Assembly: GCA_963784675.1 (NCBI GenBank)
Contig: CAWASE010000013.1
Location: forward strand, 186,001-250,000
Direction of reading: 5' to 3'
Origin: SCTD01 sp963784675
Lineage (GTDB): Bacteria; Actinomycetota; Actinomycetes; Mycobacteriales; SCTD01
Length of the DNA stretch: 64,000 nt
Under the pieces are notes generated by a model. That model was given only the letters and a program-made list of their open reading frames with translations. It was not told the DNA's origin and searched no databases. Of this stretch, positions 15,840 through 24,945 are shown piece by piece; position 1 is the stretch's first letter, and every line of letters begins with the position of its first letter. The position numbers and the translations under genes were made by a program.

Positions 15840-17828
15840 TCAGCGGGCGAAGGTGAGGGATCCGGTCCGCTCCAGGTCGGACGTCCCGGCGACGACGCCG
15901 TCCTGCGTGAGGGCGTAGACGCGGCCGTCGCGGGTCAGGACGCGGTCGATCTGCCACTGTCCCTGGACCTGCAGACGACCCACCTCGCGCAGCGTGCCGT
16001 CGCCGCCGACGCGGATCGCGACGGCGGCGTTCTGCTGCCCTCGGCCGTCGTACTCCGCCAGCGGCAGGACGGCCTGGCGCAGGGTCGGGTCGTAGCCGAA
16101 GGCGCGGCTCTCGTACGCCACCGGCGTCCAGGACTCCGGTCCGGCGAGCGGGAGGACGGCGGCCTGGCGCGGGTGCCGCAGGTCGGACAGGTCGAACAGC
16201 TGCGCCTGCAGGCCGGTGACCCGGCCGGTGGCTCCGGCCGACGAACCGATCCCGAGCACCCGGTCGTCGCCGACGGGGTGCAGATACGTCGAGAAGCCCG
16301 GCACCTTGAGCTCGCCGAGCAGGGCCGGCGCGGACGGGTCGGCGAGGTCCAGGACGTAGAGCGGGTCGGTCTGACGGAAGGTGACGACGGTGGCGATGTC
16401 GCCGAAGTAGCGCACGGCGTAGATGCGCTCGCCCACGCCGAGCCCGTCGACGCGGCCGGTCTCGACGAGGTCGCCGTCCCGCTCGGCGAGCACCGTCATC
16501 CGTGAGACGGACCGCTGTTCGCCCGGTCCCCAGGGCGGTGCGCTCGTGGTGGCGACGCGCAGGTGCCCGCCGGCGGCCGACAGCGCCCAGCGTCCGAGCA
16601 CGTACCCGTCCACGCTGCCGGAACCGAGGTAGCGGGTACGCCGGGGGTCCGAGACGTCGAAGCCGTGCAGCTCGGTGCTCACCTGCGGGTCGGTGGTGAC
16701 CGTGGCGGTGTCGCGGCTCTGGTCGGCAGGTGCGGGACTGTCGTCGGCGGGCTGGGCCGGAGCCGTCGTCCCCCAGCGGCTGGTGGCGACGTAGAGCCGG
16801 TCGGGGCTGGCGTAGACCAGGTCGCCGTCGGTGGTCACGGCGGTGCGGTCGACCGCGGTCAGGCCCTCGTCCAGGTCCAGGGTCGTGACCAGCAGCGTGC
16901 TCGCGCCCTGGGCGTCGTCGGCATAGCGCACCTGGCCGCAGTCGACGGCGGGGCCGTCCGACAGCACGCGGCCGTCGGCGCTGCGTCGCGTCTGGTGGGG
17001 GAGCACGTCGGGGAGCGTCGCGGCCCGGGCGGCGGCGACGTTGCGGCGGAGCGCCTGCTGCTGCTCGCGGTCGCCGTACGGCTCGACAGGACTGCTGCTG
17101 TCGTAGCCGGCCCTCGACGTCGTCACCAGGCGCACGGCGCCGTCGGACAGGCGCGCGGAAACGTAGCGCCCGGACAGCTCCAGCTCTTCGAGCACCGCCG
17201 GCTCGCGCGGGTCGGTGAGGTCGACGAGCACCAGCGTCGTCTGCTCCCGGTACCGGTCGGGCGGGGCGAACCGGGCGGCGTCACCGAAGGAGTAGAAGGC
17301 GTTCTGCGGCAGCAGGACCAGCGCGCGGTCGCCCTGCACGAGCAGCTCGCTGCCGTAGGACTGGTCACCGAGCGACAGGCTCGACAGCTGCTCAGGCTGG
17401 GCTCCGGTGCGCACCACCTGCAGCCGACCCTGGGCGACCGTGACCAGGAGGTCGCCGGAGAGCTTTGCGAGGTCGGGCTCGTCGACCCCGCGCTCCTGCA
17501 CGTTCGTGCCGGTGGTTCCGGTGCCCTCGGCGGCCAACGGTGCACCCGCGACGCTGTCGGACGCTGCGGCCCGCGCGGTCCCGCCCGCGCTGGCGGCCAC
17601 CGCGCCGTCGGTGTAGGCCAGCATCGGCGGCCCCTGCGCGCCCCACGCCGTCGCGGTGCGCGCCAGCTCGTCGCGGTAGTGGGCGAGCAGGTCGCCGCAC
17701 GAGCTGTACGGGCGCAATGTCTCGGCGGAGGCGGGCGGGGCCGCGCCGGGCAGCAGCGTGAGAGCGCTGACCGCACCGACGGTCGCGGCGACGGCCAGCG
17801 CGGCCAGGGGCAGACGGGATACGTGCAT
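15840..17828 (-). CDS. Secreted beta-propeller domain protein
   Basis: 662 aa. Start ATG 17828 has GGAGG just upstream and gives a signal peptide (LPLAALAVAATVGAVSALTLLPG, cleavage around ASA). The sequence TNVQERGVDEPDLAKLSGDLLVTV is typical of the Pfam Beta_propel family, followed by propeller strands that repeat a 'V.DLTDPREPAVLEEL' pattern (also FDVSDPRRTRYLGS, LDLADPSAPALLGEL, FDLSDLRHPRQAAVL). Such proteins are usually extracytoplasmic and often occur in actinomycetes; no enzymatic role is established. A low-complexity insert rich in D, P, A and T (about residues 360-380) interrupts the propeller. One cysteine pair is possible (SSCGDLL and VDCGQV). Confidence 0.85.
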   Translation of the reverse strand: MHVSRLPLAALAVAATVGAVSALTLLPGAAPPASAETLRPYSSCGDLLAHYRDELARTATAWGAQGPPMLAYTDGAVAASAGGTARAAASDSVAGAPLAAEGTGTTGTNVQERGVDEPDLAKLSGDLLVTVAQGRLQVVRTGAQPEQLSSLSLGDQSYGSELLVQGDRALVLLPQNAFYSFGDAARFAPPDRYREQTTLVLVDLTDPREPAVLEELELSGRYVSARLSDGAVRLVTTSRAGYDSSSPVEPYGDREQQQALRRNVAAARAATLPDVLPHQTRRSADGRVLSDGPAVDCGQVRYADDAQGASTLLVTTLDLDEGLTAVDRTAVTTDGDLVYASPDRLYVATSRWGTTAPAQPADDSPAPADQSRDTATVTTDPQVSTELHGFDVSDPRRTRYLGSGSVDGYVLGRWALSAAGGHLRVATTSAPPWGPGEQRSVSRMTVLAERDGDLVETGRVDGLGVGERIYAVRYFGDIATVVTFRQTDPLYVLDLADPSAPALLGELKVPGFSTYLHPVGDDRVLGIGSSAGATGRVTGLQAQLFDLSDLRHPRQAAVLPLAGPESWTPVAYESRAFGYDPTLRQAVLPLAEYDGRGQQNAAVAIRVGGDGTLREVGRLQVQGQWQIDRVLTRDGRVYALTQDGVVAGTSDLERTGSLTFAR

Positions 17829-17910
17829 GAGAGGCCTCCGGGAAGATCGCGTATCCCTGTGACGCAGCAGACAGCGCATCGGTTGCGGGGGTCGGGCCTG
17901 CGGCGTCCGG

Positions 17911-17916
17911 CAGGCT
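17911..17916 (+). promoter_or_regulatory. -10-like box before the GNAT gene
   Basis: CAGGCT with 6 nt to ATG 17923. The fixed spacing favours ATG 17923 over the in-frame GTG at 17917. Confidence 0.35.
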
Positions 17917-17922
17917 GTGGGC

Positions 17923-18453
17923 ATGACCGCTCCACCGCCGATCGCCACTGCCCGGCTCGACCTCCACCCGCTGCCGCTGCCGCTGATCGAGGCTGTGCTG
18001 GCGAGCGACCTGACCTCGGCGCGCACCCTGGCGTCCTTTCCTGTCGAGGCGAGGACCTTCGACGGCGACGAGCACGTGCTCGGACTGCGACGCGAGCAGC
18101 TCCTGGCCGATCCCTCGGAGCTGCCGTGGTTGTTCCGGGCGGCGGTGCTGCGCGAGACGGGCGCCGTGGTGGCGCGCATCGGCTTCCACGCCCCACCCGA
18201 CGCGGCCGGCGTGGTGGAGATCGGCTACCGCGTCGACGAACCCTTCCGACGTCGCGGGCTGGCGAGCGAGATGCTCGACGCGATGCTCCGCTGGGCGTCG
18301 GCGAACGGGGCGACGACCTGTCTGGGCAGCACCTCTCCGGACAACCTGGCGTCGCGCGCCGTGCTCACGAACAGGGGCTTCGTCCGGACGGGGGAGCAGT
18401 GGGACGAGCTCGACGGGCTGGAGTGGGTCTACTCGCTCGCGCTGACCCGCTAG
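17923..18453 (+). CDS. GNAT family N-acetyltransferase (RimJ-like)
   Basis: 176 aa. It begins with the RimJ-type strand IATARLDLHPL, and the acetyl-CoA site is EIGYRVDEPFRRRGLASEML (Q/R-x-x-G-x-G/A motif A). The C-terminal part has ATTCLGSTSPDNLASRAVL and NRGFVRTG, the conserved S-x-x-N-x-x-S helix of this subgroup. The family acetylates N-termini of ribosomal proteins or small amines; the substrate is not predictable. It is a single gene upstream of two tRNA genes and divergent from the propeller gene. Confidence 0.85.
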   Translation: MTAPPPIATARLDLHPLPLPLIEAVLASDLTSARTLASFPVEARTFDGDEHVLGLRREQLLADPSELPWLFRAAVLRETGAVVARIGFHAPPDAAGVVEIGYRVDEPFRRRGLASEMLDAMLRWASANGATTCLGSTSPDNLASRAVLTNRGFVRTGEQWDELDGLEWVYSLALTR

Positions 18454-18482
18454 GATCGGTCGCCGGAGCCGCAAGGCCCCGA

Positions 18483-18572
18483 GGAGGCGTCGCCTAGCCC
18501 GGTCTATGGCGCCGCACTGCTAATGCGGTTTGGGTCTCAAGCCCATCGGGAGTTCAAATCTCCCCGCCTCCG
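18483..18572 (+). tRNA. tRNA-Ser (anticodon GCT)
   Basis: 90 nt with a 7-bp acceptor stem (GGAGGCG / CGCCTCC), D-loop CCTAGCCCGGTC, anticodon stem-loop CCGCACTGCTAATGCGG with anticodon GCT, a long variable arm as expected for class II tRNA-Ser, and a T-arm with GTTCAAATC. CCA is not encoded. Confidence 0.95.
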
Positions 18573-18670
18573 CCCAGTCCTGTCCAGGGCAGCATCCGGA
18601 GCCGTCAGGCTCGGGTGCTGCCCGTCGGCAGCACCGGTATGCTCTCGCGGGTCGTCCTGCGGGATGGCAC

Positions 18671-18743
18671 GCGCCCGTAGCTCAACGGATAGAGCACTTG
18701 ACTACGGATCAAGAGGTTAGGGGTTCGAATCCCTTCGGGCGCA
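18671..18743 (+). tRNA. tRNA-Arg (anticodon ACG)
   Basis: 73 nt: acceptor GCGCCCG / CGGGCGC, D-arm GCTCAACGGATAGAGC, anticodon arm CTTGACTACGGATCAAG (anticodon ACG), T-arm GGGGTTCGAATCCC, discriminator A, CCA not encoded. The 3' part from the anticodon loop onwards is duplicated at 36419-36463, so the gene is the integration target of the island that follows. Confidence 0.96.
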
Positions 18744-18746
18744 CCC
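18702..18746 (+). repeat. attachment site (island left end), 3' part of tRNA-Arg
   Basis: 45 bp from the anticodon loop to three bases past the tRNA are identical to 36419-36463 in direct orientation. A further shared CGCAGGTCAGGGC follows a few bases later at both places. Such a repeat of a tRNA 3' end is the standard footprint of tyrosine-integrase elements, which keep the target tRNA intact. Confidence 0.88.
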
Positions 18747-18839
18747 TGAAAGCGCAGGTCAGGGCGACGGCGGCGTTGGTCGGTCCCGCTGGGTGAACGT
18801 CGTTATCCCATCGTCCTTCCCATCAACGGGCACGCCCTG

Positions 18840-19230
18840 TTGATGGGATCAAGGGGAGCAGGGTTGTTGCGGGAGCGCCGGCCCGGCCGGTGGGAGGTCC
18901 GAGTCAGCGTCGACCGACCCGATCAGCGGCCGCAGTCTCGCCCGCTCGATCACCGTCGTCGGCGGTCTGGCCGACGCCCGCCGCCCGCAGGAAGCGCTCG
19001 CCGCCCAGGGCGCCGCCCTGCGGGCGGCGCAGCAGACACCACTGCGGACCGTCGCCGAGCTGTTCGAGCGGTGGCTCGCCGACGAGCACGACTGGAAGCC
19101 CTGGACCTGGCGCGGCCACCGCACCACCGCGGCCGCCTCAGCCAGGACCCGCTCGCCCGCCGCACCCCGGCGACCCTCACCCCGCCCGTGCTGCGCGCCG
19201 CCATACGCGACTGGTTCGACGCCGGCGTCC
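18840..19230 (+). pseudogene. Tyrosine integrase remnant int1 (N-terminal third only)
   Basis: DNA and protein closely match the start of the integrase at 32892: GSRGAGLLRERRPGRWEVRV, RSITVVGGLADARRPQEALA, AAQQTPLRTVAELFERWLAD and HDWKPWTWRGHR. That is the arm-binding domain and the start of the core-binding domain. Frame changes occur near 18910 and 19125. Homology ends near 19230 (after a TPPVLRAAIRDWFDAG-like stretch), so the catalytic domain is gone. It begins about 95 bp after the tRNA-Arg copy, where the integrase of a tRNA-targeted element normally lies. It is a dead gene. Confidence 0.8.
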
Positions 19231-19603
19231 AGAGTGATGAGTCGGAGTGCGCGTCGCGCAGCCGCACGTCTTCAAGCGGCAGCCCGCCGAGGACCTCGGT
19301 GAGGAGCACCTACGACTGAAGGATGCGGTCGGCGCTGCTGCCGGGAGTTGCCTGCCGCGCGACGAACAGCTTCATGAAGTCCGGCGCTTCCACGGGCACT
19401 GACACTTGGTGAGTGGTGGTCAGGACACTGGTGCGGCGTCCTCGTCAGTGACGGCGAGCTCGAACTCGACGGGGGTGAACTTGCCGACGGCGCGCGTCGA
19501 ACAGGGCGATGCCGGGCGCATCCGGAGACGATCACAGGGACCTAGGTCTAGTGCTTCTCGCGTCTGCCCGTGATCTGCTCCTCCCGACAGGGAGGAGTCG
19601 GGC
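19231..19603. other. Decayed stretch of the island without an intact gene
   Basis: Between int1 and the SARP gene I see no convincing intact frame. A plus-strand stretch near 19283-19316 (GAGGACCTCGGTGAGGAGCACCTACG) resembles sequence just before the integrase at 32892. A possible transposase tail lies on the minus strand (separate entry). GGAGGAG at 19589-19595 serves the SARP gene. Confidence 0.5.
19420..19500 (-). pseudogene. Possible C-terminal tail of an IS3-type transposase
   Basis: The minus strand encodes AVGKFTPVEFELAVTDE and a stop 9 codons later. A xxxTPVEFE/LSPVEYE tail is common at the end of IS3-family orfB proteins. Nothing upstream matches well, so this could be chance. Low confidence. 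Confidence 0.3.
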
Positions 19604-20518
19604 ATGTCGGACAAAGCCGGAGCGCTGGCACGTGCCGTGCCGCTGCGCGCGCCGCCCCAGCCGTGCACTCCGGACAGCCGGCTGCGCTCGCTGCAGGTGG
19701 AGCTGCGCGCCGAGGCGTTCCAGGCCGACCGGGAGGGTGACGGCGCGTCCGCCGTAGCGCTGCGCGCTGCCGCCGTCGCCCTCGCCAGCCGTCACGGCGC
19801 CGTCACCCGGCTGACCTTGCCGGCGCACGACGAACCCGCGAGGGCGACCTGCTTCGGCGCCTTCTCCCTGAGCGTCGCCGGTCGCCCGCTCGCGCTCAGC
19901 GGCCTGCGGCCGAGGGCCCGCAGCACCCTGCGCCTGCTGGCGCTGCACGCAGGGCAGCCGGTGCACCGTGAAGTGCTGCTGGCCAGTCTGTGGCCCGAGG
20001 CGGACGAGTCGTCGGCGTCACGCTCCCTGCTCACGACGCTCTCGTCCCTGCGCACGGCGCTCCGCGACGGCGGCGTCGACGGCGCCCTCCAGCGCGAGGG
20101 CTCGGCCTACCTGCTGGGCGCGCAGGCGGTCCTCAACGACCTCACCCTCGCCGACCGTGCGCTGGCACGTGCCCGCCGCTACCGCGACACCGCGCCCGAG
20201 GACGCCGACGCCGCCTACGTGCACGCTCTGGACCTCTACGCCGGTGAGCTCCTCGCCGAGGAGGGGCCCGCGGAGTGGGTCAGCGGCCCGCGCGAGCAGT
20301 GGCGCGCCCGGATGAGCACAGCGGCGCACGAGCTGGCGGTGCTGCGCTACCGGCGCGGCCAGCTGACCGAGGCGGTCGCCGCGGCCCGGAGCGGACTGGG
20401 CCTGGACCGCTGGAGCGACCCGCTGTGGAGGGTGCTCATCGCGGCGCTCCGCGCCGGCGCCGACGACGTGTCCGCCGATCGGGCCGAGAACGACTACACG
20501 GCGCTGCTCGCCGGGTAG
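19604..20518 (+). CDS. SARP/AfsR-type transcriptional activator (winged helix plus BTAD)
   Basis: 304 aa. After about 85 N-terminal residues comes an OmpR-like winged helix (CFGAFSLSVAGRPLALSGLR, then LLALHAGQPVHREVLLASLW, ESSASRSLLTTLSSLRTAL). A bacterial transcriptional activation domain of helical repeats follows (DADAAYVHALDLYAGELLAE, ELAVLRYRRGQLTEAVAAAR, LDRWSDPLWRVLIAALRAGA). SARP proteins typically activate clusters for secondary metabolites or cell-surface functions. The expected DNA repeats of a SARP site were not found. Strong GGAGGAG precedes the ATG. It converges with the response regulator gene (15 bp apart). Located inside the tRNA-Arg island. Confidence 0.85.
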   Translation: MSDKAGALARAVPLRAPPQPCTPDSRLRSLQVELRAEAFQADREGDGASAVALRAAAVALASRHGAVTRLTLPAHDEPARATCFGAFSLSVAGRPLALSGLRPRARSTLRLLALHAGQPVHREVLLASLWPEADESSASRSLLTTLSSLRTALRDGGVDGALQREGSAYLLGAQAVLNDLTLADRALARARRYRDTAPEDADAAYVHALDLYAGELLAEEGPAEWVSGPREQWRARMSTAAHELAVLRYRRGQLTEAVAAARSGLGLDRWSDPLWRVLIAALRAGADDVSADRAENDYTALLAG

Positions 20519-20533
20519 CCGACGACCTGCGGC

Positions 20534-21178
20534 TCAGGCGAGGACCCTCAGCACGGCGAGGACCCGGCGGTGGTCGTCGCCGTCGAGCGGCAGGTCCAGT
20601 GCGGTGTAGATGTTGGAGGCGTGCACCACGACCGCCTTCTCGGAGATGCGCAGGCTCCGGGCGATCGAGGCGTTGCTGCGCCCGCTCGACATGAGGGCCA
20701 GCACCTCGCGCTGGCGTTCCGTCAGACGCCGCAACCCCTCGTCGGTCCCGCCGGCGCGCGCCATCGCGACGTCGACCAGCTCGGGGTCGATCAGCGTCCC
20801 GCCGTCGCGGACCGTCTGCAGGTCGGCGAGGAACTGCGCCACATCGGCGACCCGCTGCTTGAGCAGGTAGCCGACGCCGGAGCCTCCCCGGCTCAGCAGC
20901 TCCTGCGCGTAGCGTCGCTGGACGTACTGCGACAGCACCACCACCCCGGTGCCGGGGTGGCGCTCGCGCACGGCCAGCGCGGCCAGGAGACCGTCGTCGA
21001 GCCCGCGCGGCGGCATCCGGATGTCGGTGACGAGCAGGTCCGGGACGACCCGGTCGACGACGTCGAGCAGGGACGTCGCGTCACCGGCCTCGCCCACCAC
21101 CTCGTGACCCGCCTGCTCCAGCAGCAGGACCAGACCGCGGCGGAGCAGGGCCTCGTCCTCTCCCACCACCACGCGCAT
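20534..21178 (-). CDS. NarL/FixJ-family response regulator
   Basis: 214 aa from ATG 21178 (GTG 21181 in frame just before). Receiver domain: acidic pocket GEDEALL, phospho-acceptor aspartate in PDLLVTDIRMPP, switch residues VVLSQY and lysine in LLKQRV. A LuxR-type HTH ends the protein (RLTERQREVLALMSSGRSNA, SIARSLRISEKAVVVHASNI). The start overlaps the stop of the kinase gene (TGATG), so kinase and regulator are co-translated and form a cognate pair. Targets are unknown; the giant surface protein 2.2 kb away is a candidate. Confidence 0.92.
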   Translation of the reverse strand: MRVVVGEDEALLRRGLVLLLEQAGHEVVGEAGDATSLLDVVDRVVPDLLVTDIRMPPRGLDDGLLAALAVRERHPGTGVVVLSQYVQRRYAQELLSRGGSGVGYLLKQRVADVAQFLADLQTVRDGGTLIDPELVDVAMARAGGTDEGLRRLTERQREVLALMSSGRSNASIARSLRISEKAVVVHASNIYTALDLPLDGDDHRRVLAVLRVLA

Positions 21179-22920
21179 CACGCGGTGGCCGGCACCTCCG
21201 TGACCGGGGCTGCTTCCTGCACGTACGGGATGGCGGCCGAAAGACGCGTGCCCTCGCCGGGCGGGCTGTCGAGGTCCAGTCGCGCTCCGAGCACGTCGAG
21301 CCGGTCGACGAGGCCGCGCAGCCCCGTGCCGGAACCCGCCAGCGCCCCGCCCGCACCGTCGTCGCCGATCTGCACGTGCAGCAGCCCATCCTCGGCCCTC
21401 ATCCGTACGTGCAGCCGCGTGGCACCGGCGTGCTTGAGCGCGTTGGTCAACGCCTCGGTGACGACATACCAGGCGGTGGTGACCACCCCGACAGGCAGGT
21501 CCTCCGGCAATTGGTTGATCTCCACCACCACCAGGAGCGGCAGCCTGTCGACGAGGTCCTGCACCGCCGCCTCCAGTCCCCGTTCGAGGAGGGCGGCCGG
21601 CAGGAGCGCCTGGACCGTGCGGCGCAGCTCCGCGGCGGCGTCGTCGACGTCCTGACGCAGTCGCCGCAGGGCCTGAGCTGCCGGTCTGTCGGACGTCGAC
21701 TCGGCCAGCGTCCCCATCTCGAGCCCCAGCAGGACCAGGCGGACCTGCAGACCGTCGTGCAGGTCCGAGGCCAGACGCCGGCGCTCCTCGTCCGCGGCAG
21801 CCACCAACCGGGCGCGTGACCGTCGCAGCTCGACCGCGAGGCGCTCGGCCTCCAGCGCGAGACCCGCAGGACGCGCTGCGAGGCGCACCAGCTCCGGGTC
21901 GGGCAGCAGCTCCTCGTCGTAGGTCAGCGCCCCCCGACGCTGCCCGCCGGCGGTGACCTCCACGAGCCCGCGACCCGCTGCCGCGACCGCGGACCTCGGC
22001 TGTCCCGTCACGTCCACCCAGACACCCTCAGCAGGCAGCCAGTGCAGCAGCTCCAGGGACGGGTCGCCGAGCACGCGCGCCAGCAGGTGCTGCGGCGGTT
22101 CCTGCTCAGCGGTGAGCAGCACCCCGATCTCCTCCACCTCGCCCGCGCGGCCGAAGCCGCCGCGCAGCAGGACGGCAGCGACCACCAGCGGGACGACGGC
22201 CAGGCAGAGCAGCTGGGCCACGGCCCGGACGAGGGGGTCGATGCCCAGCAGCACCTGCAGGCGGGCCGCCAGCACGACCAGGAAGGTGACGAGGGTTCCG
22301 TAGAGGTAGAGCGGCCCCAACGTCCGGCGCTGCTGCGCACTCGCCCGCCGGAACCGCCCGAGCAGCACCACGGCCACACCGATCGGGAAGACGACGCCAG
22401 CCAGCTTGATGTCCGGTCCGAGCTCCGCCAGCGCGGGGACGTCGGCGACGAAGATCGGGCTGCCGGGGGTGAACAGGTTGGCCGGCAGGTTGCTGACCAG
22501 CGCGAACGCGTAGGAGGCGATCACGGTCGCGCGGGGCAGGCCGGGCGCCAGCCGTCCGGACGGGAAGGCCAGCAGCACGTGCACCATGACGGAGGGAGGC
22601 AGGGCCGACAGGACGGCCCCGACGGCGGCCAGGGGCTGCTGCGCGGTGTTGAGCAGCCCCGCCACCAGCCAGCTCAGCCCGCCGACCACGAGCAGCAGCC
22701 CCGTGCGGTTGCTGGGTCGCCGGGCCCACAGCAGCAGGCCCGTCCCGGCATAGGTGACGCCGTTGACGACGAACAGCGAGAGCAGCCAGAGCGGGGCGAA
22801 GCCGGCCTCGGCCAGCAGGACCAGCTCGACGAGGGCGACCGCGACGAGGACGGCACCGAGCACGCCCAGGGCCAGGCGCAGGGATTGGCCAGTCGGTCCG
22901 GGGGCAGGGGCGACGGCCAT
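21178..22920 (-). CDS. Membrane sensor histidine kinase (HisKA_3/NarX-like)
   Basis: 580 aa. The N-terminal half has about seven to eight membrane helices (LALGVLGAVLVAVALVELVL, LWLLSLFVVNGVTYAGTGLL, GLLLVVGGLSWLVAGLLN and others), so it is an intramembrane or periplasmic-loop sensor. A GAF-like linker follows, then the dimerisation box EERRRLASDLHDGLQVRL with the phospho-accepting histidine, and an HATPase with N-box TEALTNALKHA and G-box GTGLRGLVDRLD. Start ATG 22920 is preceded by no obvious SD. Forms an operon with the response regulator downstream. Signal unknown. Confidence 0.92.
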   Translation of the reverse strand: MAVAPAPGPTGQSLRLALGVLGAVLVAVALVELVLLAEAGFAPLWLLSLFVVNGVTYAGTGLLLWARRPSNRTGLLLVVGGLSWLVAGLLNTAQQPLAAVGAVLSALPPSVMVHVLLAFPSGRLAPGLPRATVIASYAFALVSNLPANLFTPGSPIFVADVPALAELGPDIKLAGVVFPIGVAVVLLGRFRRASAQQRRTLGPLYLYGTLVTFLVVLAARLQVLLGIDPLVRAVAQLLCLAVVPLVVAAVLLRGGFGRAGEVEEIGVLLTAEQEPPQHLLARVLGDPSLELLHWLPAEGVWVDVTGQPRSAVAAAGRGLVEVTAGGQRRGALTYDEELLPDPELVRLAARPAGLALEAERLAVELRRSRARLVAAADEERRRLASDLHDGLQVRLVLLGLEMGTLAESTSDRPAAQALRRLRQDVDDAAAELRRTVQALLPAALLERGLEAAVQDLVDRLPLLVVVEINQLPEDLPVGVVTTAWYVVTEALTNALKHAGATRLHVRMRAEDGLLHVQIGDDGAGGALAGSGTGLRGLVDRLDVLGARLDLDSPPGEGTRLSAAIPYVQEAAPVTEVPATA

Positions 22921-23414
22921 GCCCGAAGCGTGCCACGGGGGCGGATCATGCGTGCATCCCCAGCGCCCCCTCCGTGGCGCGCCACGGTCACCGTCCTGGG
23001 GCAAGGGTGCGGCGCGAGCTCGTTGCGGGCTGGGCCGCGCCGTTGTTTCCCTGTTGACCCTCGCCGGTGGACTAGGCGGGTGAAGCAGCCCACCCGCCCT
23101 CGTTCCGGCGTGGCCGTGGTCGTCGCTGCGGACACCCTGACTCCCGTCCCCGTGGGGTCCTGCGGCCGGGTCGGCCGGCCGTGCACCCGGGGGCGGGCCG
23201 ACCTTTGCCCTGCTGAGGCCCGGTTCCCGCAGCGGAGCGGTGGATGGTCGTCGCCTCCTGGGACGGTCATGAGCGACCGCGCCACCACCGGTCCTTCCCG
23301 TCTGCGCCGGGATCCCGCCGATCCGCTGAGCGCGGCCGGCCCTGATCCCGACGGACTCCGCGCACCGGCCTCCCTCCCCCGTCCTCGTTCCCGAACCAGA
23401 TGCGAAGGTCAGCG
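22921..23414. other. Intergenic region before the giant surface protein
   Basis: 494 bp between the divergent kinase and giant genes. I found no convincing coding frame; long frames here are GC-driven shadows. The region must hold both promoters, and a GCGAAGGTCAGCG stretch precedes the ATG at 23415. No riboswitch or long inverted repeat was recognised. Confidence 0.4.
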
Positions 23415-23583
23415 ATGAACCGCCACACCACGGCCCTGTCCTCGCACCCGGCGCCGGGAGCGGGACGCGTGCTCCCTCGCCGGGGGGCCTCGCGGTCGCT
23501 GTCGGTGGGCACCGCGGTGCTGCTGCTGACCGCACTGGTGCTCGGACCGACGTCCCCGGCGCAGGCCGCCGACCCGTCGTTCA

Positions 23584-24632
23584 CCCGCAGCACCGCCACC
23601 ACCGGCACGCGACCCGGTCTCGGTGGCGATCGGCGACCTCAACGGCGACGGCCGCCCCGACCTGGTCACCGCCGACTTCGGCAGCGGCGCGGTGAGCGTG
23701 CTGCTGGCCGGCGGGCCGACCGACGCGCCGACCTACACCCGCAGCACCACCGCCACCGGCCCGGGCCCGCTCTCGGTGGCGATCGGGGACCTCAACGGCG
23801 ACGGCCGCCCCGACCTGGTCACCGCCGACGCCGACAGCAGCACGGTGAGCGTGCTGCTGGCCGGCGGACCGACCGACGCGCCGACCTGGACCCGCAGCAC
23901 CACCACGCACCGGCAGCAGCCCGTACTCGGTGGCGATCGGTGACCTCAACGGCGACGGCCGCCCCGACCTGGTCACCGCCGACTTCGAGTAGCGACGCGG
24001 TGAGCGTGCTGCTGGCCGGCGGACCGACCGACGCGCCGACCTACACCCGCAGCACCGCCACCACCGGCGCGCGCCCGACCTCGGTGGCCATCGGCGACCT
24101 CAACGGCGACAGCCGCCCCGACCTGGTCACCGCCGACTCCGGCAGCAACGCGGTGAGCGTGCTGCTGGCCGGCGGACCGACCGACGCGCCGACCTACACC
24201 CGCAGCACCGCCACCACCGGCAGCGCGCCCGAGCTCCGTGGCGATCGGGGACCTCAACGGCGACGGCCGCCCCGACCTGGTCACCGCCGACTTCGGCACC
24301 AGCACGGTGAGCGTGCTGCTGGCCGGCGGCCCGACCGACGCGCCGACCTGACAGCCGCAGCACCGCCACCACCGGCCCGAGCCCGGTCTCGGTGGCGATC
24401 GGGGACCTCGACGGCGACGGCCGCCCCGACCTCGTCACCGCCGACAACGGCAGCAAGGCGGTGAGCGTGCTGCTGGCCGGCGGACCGACCGAGCGCGCCG
24501 ACCTACACCCGCAGCACCGCCACCACCGGCGCGAGCCCGAACTCGGTGGCGATCGGGGACCTCAACGGCGACGGCCGCCCCGACCTGGTCACCGCCGACT
24601 TCGGCAGCAACGCGGTGAGCGTGCTGCTGCAG
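23584..24632 (+). repeat. FG-GAP block 1 (seven 153-bp blade repeats)
   Basis: Seven blades, each reading SVAIGDLNGDGRPDLVTAD followed by a variable S/N/G-rich turn, then VSVLLAGGPTDAPTYT. Seven of the ten indels of the gene fall in or just after this block. The variable residues after TTG (TRP, PGP, SSP, ARP, SAP, PSP, ASP) mark each blade. Last blade ends VSVLLQAAAAPG and runs into Fn3. Confidence 0.85.
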
Positions 24633-24945
24633 GCCGCTGCGGCACCCGGCGCTCCGACGGCGGTCAGCGCCACGGCCGGGAACGCCTCGGCAGCGGTGAG
24701 CTTCACCGCCCCGGCGTCCGACGGCGGCAGCCCGATCACCGGCTACACCGTCATCGCGACCGACACGACGACTCCGGGGCAACGGCGGCCAGACCGTCAG
24801 CGGCTCCAGCAGCCCGATCACCGTGCCGGGCCTGACCAACGGTGACGACTACACGTTCACCGTCGCGGCGACCAACGCTGCTGGCACCAGCGCGCCGTCC
24901 GACCCGTCGCGGGCAGTCACCCCCCGCACCCCGTTGTCGTTCACC

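Noticed and set aside
18523..18796. Small frames overlapping the two tRNA genes
   Set aside because: They lie across well-defined tRNA structures and carry no protein features.
22042..23418. 458-codon plus-strand frame across the kinase start and the intergenic region
   Set aside because: Q/R/G-rich shadow of the histidine kinase, whose HisKA_3 and HATPase motifs are unambiguous on the minus strand.
23600..24800. Programmed ribosomal frameshifting in the giant gene
   Set aside because: Ten shifts with no common slippery sequence, each explained by one extra or missing base relative to a sister repeat. Sequence error or mutation is simpler.
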